In this document: one piece after another, positions 7,441 through 14,880 of the stretch | Numbering within the stretch: position 1 is the first letter of the stretch | Layout of the letters: every line of letters begins with the position of its first letter | From: a virus | Direction: 5' to 3' (one strand) | Length of the DNA: 47,042 nt | Virus record (IMG/VR): IMGVR_UViG_3300048091_000152 | Span: 1-47,042 of that record | Translations under genes and position numbers: made by a program | The notes under the pieces: generated by a model | The model's input: the letters and a program-made list of their open reading frames with translations, nothing else | The model's database searches: none | Told to the model about the DNA's origin: nothing

Positions 7441-8003
7441 GTTGCCACCTGCTGGCGGATCAATACGTCGGCGACGACTTCCCAGAGTTGGGTCGGCGAC
7501 CACTGGAACCGGTCGAAATCGGTGTCTGGCTGGATGCCGAACCTGCAGGTGGAGTGGGCGCCCGCCGGATATTCACCGCGTTTCGCCATGATCGTGGCCA
7601 CTCGACCTTCACCACCGGGCCGGGTTCGGTGATAGACGTATGCCTGGGTGTTGTAGTCGTTGCCCGCCGATATTGATTCGGCACCGGTCGGGATCAGGAA
7701 GGCGCGACCGTCAGGCGTCCATGGTCGGCCACCGGCGGCAGTTCGCGCGCCTTCATGCAGGTACAGAACGAAGTCGCCGGCATCATCCCGGACAAGACCA
7801 AACTCTTCGTTGATCTGCGTGCCGACGATCACCCGTGAGGTGAAGTTGAAGCGATGGTCGTGGATCGCCGAGTGCTCGAAGCAGGTTCGGCGGGGCAACT
7901 CCGGGTGCCAAACGTGCAGCCGTTGATTGCCCTGGAGCTGGACCTGCACAAAGCCGAGTCCGTGCAGGGTGATTTTGTCCGTCATTACGTCATCAATGAT
8001 CAT
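7437..8003 (-). CDS. Hypothetical phage protein
   Basis: 188 residues from the ATG at 8003 (MIIDDVMTDKITLHGLGFVQ), which overlaps the stop of the preceding gene in an ATGA. The protein has many His and aromatic residues (HVWHPELPRRTCFEHSAIHD, HRFNFTSRVIVGTQINEEFG) and beta-strand-rich text, compatible with a cupin-like fold in which HxH and later His residues bind metal. That fold guess is mine and uncertain. It belongs to the leftward early operon of small genes. Confidence 0.65.
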   Translation of the reverse strand: MIIDDVMTDKITLHGLGFVQVQLQGNQRLHVWHPELPRRTCFEHSAIHDHRFNFTSRVIVGTQINEEFGLVRDDAGDFVLYLHEGARTAAGGRPWTPDGRAFLIPTGAESISAGNDYNTQAYVYHRTRPGGEGRVATIMAKRGEYPAGAHSTCRFGIQPDTDFDRFQWSPTQLWEVVADVLIRQQVAT

Positions 8004-8446
8004 CAGTAATCCCCCCAACCCATGCCTTGGATGTACTCGTTGGGGATGATCAGCTTTTCGGCGACGGGCGCCTCATTCATCACCGACAAGTCACCGAAGT
8101 AACCCAGCGCCGCGCGGGCGCGCTCCAGGGTAAGCTCGGCATGCCCCAGCTGACGCGACTTGCGCAATTTGTAGGAGCGCAGGGCGTGAGCCTTGTCCGG
8201 GTAGGCAAAGCGCTTGCTGTGCGCATCGGTTTCCTTGAGAACGCGCTTTCGGCGCTTCTTCACGGCATCTGCCGTCCAGCTGTGCTGGTAACCGTTAATC
8301 ATGTTGACGGTGTATTCATCACCGATGTACCAGCACTGCGCCGTTTCACCGATCACCGTGTAGGTGATGCAATTCACTTCGAGGCCATCAGGGCCGACTG
8401 CATCGACATAGCGGAAGTGATCCGGGCCTGCCTTTTTGTTTTCCAT
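8003..8446 (-). CDS. Hypothetical phage protein
   Basis: 147 residues beginning MENKKAGPDHFRYVDAVGPD; the ATG at 8446 has AAGGACGAG upstream. The N-terminal half is beta-rich (GLEVNCITYTVIGETAQCWY). The middle is strongly basic (DAVKKRRKRVLKETDAHSKR), suggesting nucleic acid contact. The C-terminus ends YIQGMGWGDY. I do not recognise the family. The stop overlaps the next ATG, so it is coupled to the downstream gene. Confidence 0.65.
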   Translation of the reverse strand: MENKKAGPDHFRYVDAVGPDGLEVNCITYTVIGETAQCWYIGDEYTVNMINGYQHSWTADAVKKRRKRVLKETDAHSKRFAYPDKAHALRSYKLRKSRQLGHAELTLERARAALGYFGDLSVMNEAPVAEKLIIPNEYIQGMGWGDY

Positions 8447-8625
8447 GGGCACACTCGTCCTTGCCGCTATAGCGGCTGACTTTGAAGGTGGAGTCTGTTT
8501 ACCGGCGGTCTGGTAATACGGAATTACTAAAGCGGGTGGTAATCCACCAACTGAGGAGCAAAAGATTCTCGACGGCGGAGATCGCCGTTCGAGACAACAC
8601 TTCAACCTGTCTCGGGAGAATTCCT

Positions 8626-8829
8626 ATGAGTCGGCGGGAAGAATTTCTGGAGAAGGCCTTAGATCTTCATCATGAATACAAGGACGCAACATCAGATATA
8701 CAAGCGATGATGCGCGAGAACAAAGCCGTGGGCCCGGCGTGGGACGTTGCTGTAGCGCGACAGCTAGCAGCCCTTGATGCCTGGATGGAGTTGCCTCTCG
8801 AGTATGAGGACCTAACTGCAAAGGACTAA
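8626..8829 (+). CDS. Small rightward moron-type protein
   Basis: 67 residues: MSRREEFLEKALDLHHEYKD and so on, acidic and helical throughout. The ATG has GGGAGA 7 nt upstream. It is encoded opposite to the leftward operon and is AT-richer than its neighbours, and its stop overlaps the stop of the convergent DUF4406 gene. Such insertions with their own expression signals are called morons. The function is unknown; a small acidic protein in this setting could be a host- or defence-modulating factor, which is speculation. Confidence 0.55.
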   Translation: MSRREEFLEKALDLHHEYKDATSDIQAMMRENKAVGPAWDVAVARQLAALDAWMELPLEYEDLTAKD

Positions 8830-9155
8830 TTATCTGCAATCTCCATCGATACCAGATCATGGGCATTCACAACCGTCATGCCGAGGCAGTCTGCGTCAAT
8901 ACTTCGAGGTGGGCGCCCTTGAATGCTTTCAGCCGGAAGCGCGGCCATAGTGTCGCAATACATTGCGGCGGCGATGTCGCGGCGCGTACAGTCGTTCCAG
9001 GTTCCGCCGTCCGGGTTGATCTCGGCGGGGTTGGTGACGACATGGCCGTCGGCGCGCAGACTGGCGGTCATTGCATCGAAGGCGGGGAAGTTGAGGTCGG
9101 GTAAGCCAGTCATCGGCCCGCTGAGGTAAATCGACTTACGGTTTTCTATTGGCAT
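8826..9155 (-). CDS. DUF4406 family protein (deoxyribosyltransferase-like fold)
   Basis: 109 residues starting MPIENRKSIYLSGPMTGLPD. The YLSGPMTG box followed by FPAFDAMTASLRADGHVVTN is the DUF4406 signature, related to nucleoside 2-deoxyribosyltransferases. An acidic residue and a C-terminal VVNAHDLV-type segment complete the Rossmann-like domain. Phages carry these often; a role in nucleotide handling is plausible but unproven. The start at 9155 follows GAGAGG. A second, truncated copy of the same family begins at 9509. Confidence 0.75.
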   Translation of the reverse strand: MPIENRKSIYLSGPMTGLPDLNFPAFDAMTASLRADGHVVTNPAEINPDGGTWNDCTRRDIAAAMYCDTMAALPAESIQGRPPRSIDADCLGMTVVNAHDLVSMEIADN

Positions 9156-9182
9156 TGAAGCCTCTCTGAAATCGACTACATT
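9155..9182 (+). promoter_or_regulatory. Candidate promoter of the zinc-ribbon moron
   Basis: TTGAAG (9155-9160) and TACATT (9177-9182) are spaced 16 bp and lie 28 bp before the rightward ATG at 9211, which also has AAAAGGAG. This would let the gene be expressed from the prophage while the surrounding leftward operon is silent. Confidence 0.4.
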
Positions 9183-9210
9183 TTGAAAACTCAGCCAAAA
9201 GGAGTAGCTC

Positions 9211-9498
9211 ATGACTTGCTTGATTTGTGGTGAGCCTGCGTTGGTCGTCGATGTTAGTGGTGGTGATTACGAGGAAGGGCTCTGCCCGAAATGCGGACAA
9301 TATAGGGTTACCGATACAGCTATATTGCTCTTGAAAGCTCACGGATGGCGCTTCGACGTGGATCTGGCTCGAAAGTGGATCGCAGAACGCCAAGGCCACG
9401 GAATGATTCCGACCATCGATCCGCACCAGGTAGCTCGCATGATTGACGTTGAAAGTGTGGCTACTTGGGGCATGCCGCTCATTAGGCCACTGAGGTAG
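9211..9498 (+). CDS. Zinc-ribbon moron protein, paralogue 1
   Basis: 95 residues. Four cysteines in two knuckles (MTCLICGEPA and EEGLCPKCGQYRVT) form a zinc ribbon in the first 33 residues. A helical part follows (FDVDLARKWIAERQGHGMIP). It is related to the gene at 10179, sharing the Cys spacing, the TxxALLL-like helix, RxWxA and IPTID. The last 20 or so residues (ATWGMPLIRPLR) are not native: they are antisense to the start of a DUF4406 gene, showing a recombination joint near 9455-9470. The function is unknown. Confidence 0.65.
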   Translation: MTCLICGEPALVVDVSGGDYEEGLCPKCGQYRVTDTAILLLKAHGWRFDVDLARKWIAERQGHGMIPTIDPHQVARMIDVESVATWGMPLIRPLR

Positions 9499-9509
9499 AT
9501 GCGCTTCAT
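9339..9509 (-). pseudogene. Truncated second DUF4406 gene
   Basis: The frame from the ATG at 9509 begins MKRIYLSGLMSGMP, the same start as the intact DUF4406 protein at 9155, and its ATG overlaps the upstream stop (ATGA). After 14 residues the family text ends and the frame runs through sequence that is antisense to the zinc-ribbon gene. The body of the gene was evidently replaced when the zinc-ribbon cassette arrived. Confidence 0.6.
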
Positions 9510-10093
9510 GCTGCCACCTTCGGCGTGTATGTCAGCGTGCCGTCGAGGATCGCTTCCTTGATGGCTTCGAACTCCCAGGCGTAGTACTGCGACTCGACGT
9601 AAACGCGCATTTCGCCGTAGTCGTGCTGCTTGCGTCGGATGAACGCTTCTGCGGCATCCCTGGTGAAGTGGCTGTTCACGATCTCCCAGCGCTTGTTCCA
9701 ACCCGTGACGGTGTGGTCATCGCACTCAGCGAAATATTCCCACTGATCGTCCTCGTCCATATCCATGAACTCGCACTCTCGATCAGCCATCAATGCCAGG
9801 TCGATTTCTGCGCGCTCTTCGTCGTCCAGATCGTCCCAGTATTCCTTCGGGCTGAACCACGAACGATCCTCTAGACACACGACCCGGCCTTCGGCGTAAT
9901 CGATCTCGAAGCCATAGTCGATTCGCTTGGTTTGCACGGTGAAAAGCGCGGCTGCGGTGTGGTGCCAATTAACGCCGGCGCCGTTGCAGTGATAGCGGAG
10001 GCGCTCTACGAAGTCAGTCCAGGTCGCTGAATCGAGGGCGGCACCGGTTGCCAAGCTCGGGAGCGGCTCGGCCGGTTTGTTTTCTGTGGGCAT
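9506..10093 (-). CDS. Hypothetical acidic phage protein
   Basis: 195 residues, starting MPTENKPAEPLPSLATGAAL. The centre is strongly acidic and aromatic (EYWDDLDDEERAEIDLALMA, then MDMDEDDQWEYFAECDDH), which recalls DNA-mimic or protein-sequestering phage proteins, although I recognise no named family. It contains FTRDAAEAFIRRKQHDYGEM near the C-terminus. It is coupled to the truncated DUF4406 gene downstream and is part of the leftward operon. Confidence 0.65.
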   Translation of the reverse strand: MPTENKPAEPLPSLATGAALDSATWTDFVERLRYHCNGAGVNWHHTAAALFTVQTKRIDYGFEIDYAEGRVVCLEDRSWFSPKEYWDDLDDEERAEIDLALMADRECEFMDMDEDDQWEYFAECDDHTVTGWNKRWEIVNSHFTRDAAEAFIRRKQHDYGEMRVYVESQYYAWEFEAIKEAILDGTLTYTPKVAA

Positions 10094-10178
10094 GGGGCGT
10101 CCTATGCCGGGTCATGCCCGGGCGGTGGAGGGTGGTGAGGGATCAGCTACAGTTCAGCGATCAAGAAAGGAGGGCGCC

Positions 10179-10409
10179 ATGAACTGTTTCATTTGCGGGA
10201 AAGCGGTTGAGCCAATTGTGTTTACCGATTGCAACGAGTATCCGTGTCCGGATTGTGGTCACTACCGGATATCTGGGACGGCAATGGCGCTCTTCGAGCT
10301 GAATAATTGGAAATTTGACATCGAGCTGACCCGGCGCTGGCTTGCATCGCAGCAAGGGAGCGGCACTATTCCAACGATCGATTCGAACAGGGCTGCATCT
10401 CTCATCTGA
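10179..10409 (+). CDS. Zinc-ribbon moron protein, paralogue 2
   Basis: 76 residues: MNCFICGKAVEPIVFTDCNE then YPCPDCGHYRISGTAMALFE. Two CxxC pairs form a zinc ribbon, followed by a short helical part (FDIELTRRWLASQQGSGTIP). AAAGGAGG precedes the ATG. It faces the leftward operon and ends two bases before the stop of the convergent methyltransferase gene. It preserves the native C-terminus that paralogue 1 has lost (TIDSNRAASLI). Its position between two conserved leftward genes marks it as a moron of unknown function. Confidence 0.65.
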   Translation: MNCFICGKAVEPIVFTDCNEYPCPDCGHYRISGTAMALFELNNWKFDIELTRRWLASQQGSGTIPTIDSNRAASLI

Positions 10410-10411
10410 AT

Positions 10412-12469
10412 TCAAGCTGCTTCGGCTTGGCGCTCGGCAACACGCCATGGGTCATTGGCGCGGGCCAGTGCGGCCATTGGCGGTGGGCTGACGCTGTTGC
10501 CGCACATATGGACCTGTTGGGTTTTAGTGAACGGCTTGCCGTCAGCGCCGTGGCTGATGATGTAGTCGGCGGGAAAGCCCTGGGCCTTGTACAACTCTGC
10601 CGGTTGCAGCATCCGTAGGCAGATATCGACGATCACGTACGGCGTGCCTTTGATGGTGACGGTGACCAGGCCCAGGCGATCCTTGGTGGTAATCGTTGGG
10701 GCTGGCGTATCGGCGGGGCTCATGTTCTCGGTGCCGTAGTAACTGATCAGGAACGCCGCGACCCGCAGCGCACCGGCTTCAACCTCTGGCGAGAGCTGCA
10801 ACTCGACCAGCGAGCTCTTTCCGCCACCGCCGGCGGTGATGGTCGGCGCCGATTCGTCCACGCCCTGGCCGACGCTGGATCCGAACTGACGCTCCATGAA
10901 GGCGGTGACCAGCCCGTGATGAGTGCCGCCGGCGCTGATGGTGTACAACGGATCTTCGGCGTCCCGCGCATCGCAGTTGCCGCGCAGGTGCACCAGGTTC
11001 GCGGTCACCAGCTGCTGCTGGCTGCCGGTGTTGGTCACCGTCGTCATCGGGTCCTCGATGCTCTTGGCGGTCGTGGTGTTGAAGCCGCCATTCATCTGGG
11101 CCATGAACACCGTGGAAATCCCCATGGCGTGCGCGGCGCCGGCCGGGCGCTGGTAGTTGCCGCCGCTGGTGATAGTCGGCAGCGGCTCGTCGAGTGCCTT
11201 TCCTTCGTCCTCAAACCGGAACTTCACCAGGTGCGCCGCTGCAAGTGCGTGCTTCGTGCCGCCAGCGACAACTGTACCCAGCGGCTGGTCGAGTCCTGGC
11301 ACGCGTGGCTCCTGACCCGCTCGTTCGCCGTAACTGGTTTGAATCAGGGTAGGGCTGATCAGCGTCAGTTCGCCTCGGTTGGCGCATGTCACCGTCGGCG
11401 GCGGTGTGTGCGGATCGTTTACCCGGTCGCTGCCCTGATGCGTGGCTGGCGCTATGATCGGGCTGGCCATGGCGAAGGATCCGCCGCGCGGCCAAGAGGT
11501 GACAGTGCGCAGCGGGTCGTGCGCTGACTGGACGCTTTCGCCTGACCAGTTCGCGATCGGCACGATGAACGGGTCAGCGGCATCAATGACGAATTTCTTC
11601 ATGCCCTTTGCGATCCGGCGCAAGGTTGCCGGTGCCAGCGGCTTCGCTCGGTCGAAAATGCTTTTGCTCGGGATCGTCCAGTCGATGCACTCGGCGGCGG
11701 TGCGCCACTTCTGTTGGCCTTTGACTGGGTGCTTGGCGTGGGTCGGTGCTGGCCAGACAATCGGCTCGCCGTCGCAGCGGGCAATCATGAACAGGCGTTC
11801 GCGGCTGGTCGGCGCGCCGAAGTCACAAGCCTTCAGCACTTGCCACTCAACGTCGTAGCCCAGGTGCTTCAGCTCGGCGACAAACGTGGCCCAGGTCTGA
11901 CCGCGACGCTTCGGATCGGGCACCAGGAACTGCTGGCCGACCGGTACAACCTCACCCGGCTCGGCAACGCCGCCGCCCAGTTTTACGACGCGGCCGGTGG
12001 TCTTGCAGCGCTTCGCGATCAGCGGCCCCCACTGGAGGATCTGTTTAACGTTCTCCAGGCTGATGACCCTGGGCTTCTTTTTGCCGGCCCACTTAAGGCC
12101 GATCCACGACAGGTTGCGAATCTCGCGCTTTCGCGGCTGACCGCCAGCGGCCTGGCTGTGGTGCGTGCAGTCCGGCGACATGTGAAACCAGCCGACGGCC
12201 TTGCCGCCGCATTCCGTATCTGGATCGCCGTCGAACACGTCGGTGGTGAAGTGCACGGCGCCCGGGTGATTCGCGGTGTGCATGCTGATCGCGCTGGCGC
12301 TGTGGTTCTTCGCGACATTCACCGCGCGGCCCAGGCCCATTTCCAACCCGGTACCGGCACCGCCACCACCGCAGAAGAAGTCGACAACGATCTCATCATC
12401 CTGAGGGTTGAAGCCAAGTCCGTACTGGGTCTTAAAGTTGGCGGCGTGCATCTTCTGGTGAACGAACAT
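10412..12469 (-). CDS. DNA cytosine-C5 methyltransferase
   Basis: 685 residues. Motif I is VVDFFCGGGGAGTGLE (about 28-43) and binds AdoMet. The catalytic loop is SPDCTHHS with Cys101. ENV (139-141) is motif VI, SRERLFMIA is motif VIII, and CGNSVSPPP near the C-terminus is motif X. Between about 290 and 560 lies a target-recognition region built of repeated units of the type DxPLxTITSGG. The enzyme should methylate phage DNA, probably against host restriction; the target site cannot be read from sequence. It is a leftward operon member and the longest gene of the left arm. Confidence 0.93.
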   Translation of the reverse strand: MFVHQKMHAANFKTQYGLGFNPQDDEIVVDFFCGGGGAGTGLEMGLGRAVNVAKNHSASAISMHTANHPGAVHFTTDVFDGDPDTECGGKAVGWFHMSPDCTHHSQAAGGQPRKREIRNLSWIGLKWAGKKKPRVISLENVKQILQWGPLIAKRCKTTGRVVKLGGGVAEPGEVVPVGQQFLVPDPKRRGQTWATFVAELKHLGYDVEWQVLKACDFGAPTSRERLFMIARCDGEPIVWPAPTHAKHPVKGQQKWRTAAECIDWTIPSKSIFDRAKPLAPATLRRIAKGMKKFVIDAADPFIVPIANWSGESVQSAHDPLRTVTSWPRGGSFAMASPIIAPATHQGSDRVNDPHTPPPTVTCANRGELTLISPTLIQTSYGERAGQEPRVPGLDQPLGTVVAGGTKHALAAAHLVKFRFEDEGKALDEPLPTITSGGNYQRPAGAAHAMGISTVFMAQMNGGFNTTTAKSIEDPMTTVTNTGSQQQLVTANLVHLRGNCDARDAEDPLYTISAGGTHHGLVTAFMERQFGSSVGQGVDESAPTITAGGGGKSSLVELQLSPEVEAGALRVAAFLISYYGTENMSPADTPAPTITTKDRLGLVTVTIKGTPYVIVDICLRMLQPAELYKAQGFPADYIISHGADGKPFTKTQQVHMCGNSVSPPPMAALARANDPWRVAERQAEAA

Positions 12470-12548
12470 AGAGAGTCCTCGCCGGCTGGCGTGATTTGAG
12501 TTTGTGGGCTATGTATTGATGCTCTATGCAGCCTGACGGGAGACCGAC

Positions 12549-12731
12549 ATGAGATTGCAAAGCGATATCGATGCACTCGCGGCGATCGAGGAAGACGCCC
12601 GAGCGATGCTGAAGCGAATAGGAATTCCCGACGACAAACAGAAGCTTGAGGTCGTTATTTGCTTGCGGCAGATAATTGAGCTTGCTACATACAGGCAGTC
12701 TATTGACCTATTTACAGACCATTCAGCGTAA
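12549..12731 (+). CDS. Small rightward hypothetical protein
   Basis: 60 residues: MRLQSDIDALAAIEEDARAM, then LKRIGIPDDKQKLEVVICLR, ending with an acidic tail. The ATG follows CGGGAGACCGAC. It is helical and acidic. It lies opposite to the leftward operon between the methyltransferase and the next gene, in the same arrangement as the other four rightward inserts of the left arm. I do not recognise the family. Confidence 0.45.
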   Translation: MRLQSDIDALAAIEEDARAMLKRIGIPDDKQKLEVVICLRQIIELATYRQSIDLFTDHSA

Positions 12732-12746
12732 GTAGGTGAGGGTGGA

Positions 12747-13109
12747 TCAGGCGGCCGCAGTCGACTCCGGCGAATAGTCCATCCACGAAAGCTTGGTGGG
12801 CGACTTCTTCCGCAAATCGTCCTGCGGCAGCTTGATCTTCGCCCTGATGATGACGTCGCGGCAGCGCCCCAGCTTGCGAATGCGATCCGCGTAGTCAGCG
12901 GCGTACTGGGGGGCATCGAACATGCTGCTGAGCTGGGCGACACGCTTGCCGTCCATGATCTTAATAACGCGATCCTCGACCGCTTCAAGCCACTGACTCA
13001 TCGAGAGATCGATCCGGCGGCCATCTTTGATCTTGAAGTCGCGAACTTTGCGCTTCGCCTCTTCGCGAGCGAAGTGCTCATTCATTCCGAATACAGCAAA
13101 GGTGCTCAT
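12747..13109 (-). CDS. Hypothetical basic phage protein
   Basis: 120 residues from the ATG at 13109 (MSTFAVFGMNEHFAREEAKR), preceded by GGAGTAATGCC. The protein is rich in Lys/Arg and helical (KVRDFKIKDGRRIDLSMSQW, YADRIRKLGRCRDVIIRAKI), so nucleic acid binding is plausible. Upstream in-frame codons lack a ribosome site. It lies 4 bp after the preceding gene of the leftward operon. The family is unknown to me. Confidence 0.6.
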   Translation of the reverse strand: MSTFAVFGMNEHFAREEAKRKVRDFKIKDGRRIDLSMSQWLEAVEDRVIKIMDGKRVAQLSSMFDAPQYAADYADRIRKLGRCRDVIIRAKIKLPQDDLRKKSPTKLSWMDYSPESTAAA

Positions 13110-13113
13110 GGCA

Positions 13114-13422
13114 TTACTCCAGGCAGTCGAGCGCTTTCTGCAGCAGCGCATTCAGTGAAAGCTCCCGGTCTTCCGGGTCCATGGCCCGCTTGATCCACTC
13201 GCAAGCTTCTGCCGCGCCATCGCGTAGGTTTTCAGCCTCTTCCTCGGCGTCTTCATTCGCGATTTCGAGGCGGCGAATGTCTTCTTGCATCTCTTCGCGC
13301 TCGGCGCTCGGGTCGATGCACTGCGCGGTGAGGCGACGGGTCAGTTCGGCGGCGGCCGCCGGATCGAGCGCTGCGTAGTGCAGACACTCTTCGTCGCTTA
13401 AAGCATTTGCTGGAATGCTCAT
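13114..13422 (-). CDS. Hypothetical coiled-coil phage protein
   Basis: 102 residues starting MSIPANALSDEECLHYAALD. Residues about 40-75 form a heptad-rich acidic coiled coil (EREEMQEDIRRLEIANEDAE). The start has GGAGACAACCC upstream. It probably oligomerises. It sits in the leftward operon next to the basic protein at 12747-13109, and an acidic/basic neighbouring pair could interact, which is a guess. Confidence 0.6.
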   Translation of the reverse strand: MSIPANALSDEECLHYAALDPAAAAELTRRLTAQCIDPSAEREEMQEDIRRLEIANEDAEEEAENLRDGAAEACEWIKRAMDPEDRELSLNALLQKALDCLE

Positions 13423-13533
13423 GGGTTGTCTCCAGTCAGGCGCCGCCCTCCGTGACCGGATGCGACAGGTGGTAGATATGAATTTTGGCGGTGAACTAAA
13501 CTGATCTGGTTAGACTTACGAAAGGAATTCGTT

Positions 13534-13782
13534 ATGAGTAACGATAACAAGCCGTCGCAGCGGGAACTGGCTGAAGCGCTAAACCTCAGCGAGAGCGAAA
13601 TTGCACTCTATGTTTTAGACACCGATCAAATGTCTGACGGTTCCGGGCACTGGATTCACTTTCGGACCACTACGCCGAAAAAATTACTTTCCAGGCTTGA
13701 GGTGGGAAGTGATCTCCGGCTGCAAACTCATTCCGTCAATCATCTTCGAGAGATGCGCATCAGATATCCAGCCACTGAATGA
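13534..13782 (+). CDS. Small rightward hypothetical protein
   Basis: 82 residues: MSNDNKPSQRELAEALNLSE, then SEIALYVLDTDQMSDGSGHW, later FRTTTPKKLLSRLEVGSDLR. AAAGGAATTCGTT precedes the ATG. The beginning looks like a short helix-turn-helix-like segment (QRELAEALNLSESEI), but the rest is not a known HTH fold. It is opposed to the leftward operon and AT-richer, like the other moron-like inserts. Confidence 0.5.
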   Translation: MSNDNKPSQRELAEALNLSESEIALYVLDTDQMSDGSGHWIHFRTTTPKKLLSRLEVGSDLRLQTHSVNHLREMRIRYPATE

Positions 13783-13825
13783 TCATGCCATCCTCCCAGG
13801 TTCATGCAGTTGATGGCAGGATTGG

Positions 13826-14137
13826 TTATTCATCTCGACAGATGCGAAGGGATTCGCGGTTGAAGGCGAGCTTCAATTTCCGCGACACGTTTTCGGGTAT
13901 CGCGTATTCGTGTCGCGGCGGTTCGAGCAGCGGCAGCGCGCCGCCCGGGCCAAGCCGGTGCAAGTGGTGAATCATCAGGGTGATGGCCTCGCCCTGTTCC
14001 TCGATGCCACTCCAGGCCATCAGCTCAGCAAGGGCTTGGCGCGTGCCGGGCAGGCAGTGCAGCCGAATTTCCTCTTCGCCGCGGCTCTTTCTCTTCGCCG
14101 CTGCTTTTGCTGAGCGATCTTTCTGTGTGGCTGCCAT
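13826..14137 (-). CDS. Small ribbon-helix-helix-like protein
   Basis: 103 residues from the ATG at 14137 (MAATQKDRSAKAAAKRKSRG), with AGAGG 6 nt upstream. A basic N-terminal arm is followed by EEEIRLHCLPGTRQALAELM, which has the strand-helix pattern of ribbon-helix-helix DNA binders, then helix GEAITLMIHHLHRLG. Such proteins act as small phage repressors or Arc-like regulators. The assignment is by pattern only. It is the second gene of the leftward PL operon. Confidence 0.55.
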   Translation of the reverse strand: MAATQKDRSAKAAAKRKSRGEEEIRLHCLPGTRQALAELMAWSGIEEQGEAITLMIHHLHRLGPGGALPLLEPPRHEYAIPENVSRKLKLAFNRESLRICRDE

Positions 14138-14218
14138 GGCCTGCCTCTTCAATTCCGTGGGCCGGTAGATCCAGCCATGTCTGTCGTCGGCGCTGGCGCA
14201 CCTGGTTGTTGAGGGGCC

Positions 14219-14581
14219 TCAGTGCCCCGCTCCGTAGTATGCAAATACCAAGAGCATTGCGGTGAGGACTAAAGCCCAACGCAACATCCGGCCAGCGAAC
14301 TGCTTTGTTGCTGACCGAGTTGAAGCGAAGAGGTCCGCGTTGTCCTCTAGCTGCTGGGCGAGCTGGCAGGCGTTGACGTGTCCGAGCCGTTCACCCTTTG
14401 ACGTGCCAGTGGAGCGATCGATTACCACGAAGGTGTTATTTCCTCGAGGCAAGACGTTGTAGCGAGGTGCGTGGACGGGTTCGTCGCGGCCGATCATTTG
14501 ATACATGGCGCTGGTTTCGAGTGATGTCCGGAGCCGCAACCCCTGAAGAATGGCTTGGCTCTGTCTGATGGTTTGATTCAT
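14219..14581 (-). CDS. Membrane-anchored phage protein, first gene of the PL operon
   Basis: 120 residues starting MNQTIRQSQAILQGLRLRTS. The C-terminus LRWALVLTAMLLVFAYYGAG is a single transmembrane segment, so it is a tail-anchored protein facing the cytoplasm. AGAGGAATCGCC precedes the ATG. As the first gene after PL and the boxA leader it holds the place of lambda N, but no arginine-rich motif is visible and an antiterminator function is not supported. Superinfection exclusion is another possibility for a membrane protein here. Confidence 0.6.
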   Translation of the reverse strand: MNQTIRQSQAILQGLRLRTSLETSAMYQMIGRDEPVHAPRYNVLPRGNNTFVVIDRSTGTSKGERLGHVNACQLAQQLEDNADLFASTRSATKQFAGRMLRWALVLTAMLLVFAYYGAGH

Positions 14582-14880
14582 GGCGATTCCTCTGGGTAGG
14601 GGTTACATCCCGATGCACCCTGTTGCCAAGGTGCAGCAGTGATGCTGTATGTCCTATTGCCGCCGGAAGGGCGGGGCGCATTGCATGCCGGGTCATTCAC
14701 ACGGTTCTGGCGTTTCACCATCGAGCAGCCGTCCAGGTTGTTCCTGTCGTTGGCAGGCTTTCGGGCCTGTCTGCTCGCCGGTCGCCGGTAGAGGCAATGC
14801 GGTCTGTTGTTTGTTGCGCTGACTGTTAAAGAGCGGCGGGGCTCTCACCCCATTCGCTGCGATGCCGCCGCGATGAATTA
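14582..14880 (-). other. Leader of the leftward operon
   Basis: Three hundred bases separate PL from the first leftward gene. I find no gene in it. It carries a boxA-like element and several GC-rich potential hairpins. A long untranslated leader with boxA is the layout of a nut-type antitermination site. Confidence 0.5.
14821..14835 (-). promoter_or_regulatory. boxA antitermination element
   Basis: On the minus strand this reads CGCTCTTTAACAGTC. The core CGCTCTTTAACA matches the NusB/S10-binding boxA of lambda nut sites and rRNA leaders almost perfectly. It lies about 45 nt downstream of the PL -10 region, the expected place for nutL. Confidence 0.6.

Noticed and set aside
11714-12499. Rightward open frame of 261 codons opposite the methyltransferase
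   Set aside because: It is the antisense shadow of a well-defined gene with all methyltransferase motifs; GC-rich codons keep the opposite strand open.
14219-14581. Lambda N-type antiterminator as first PL gene
   Set aside because: The protein has a C-terminal membrane anchor and no arginine-rich RNA-binding motif.
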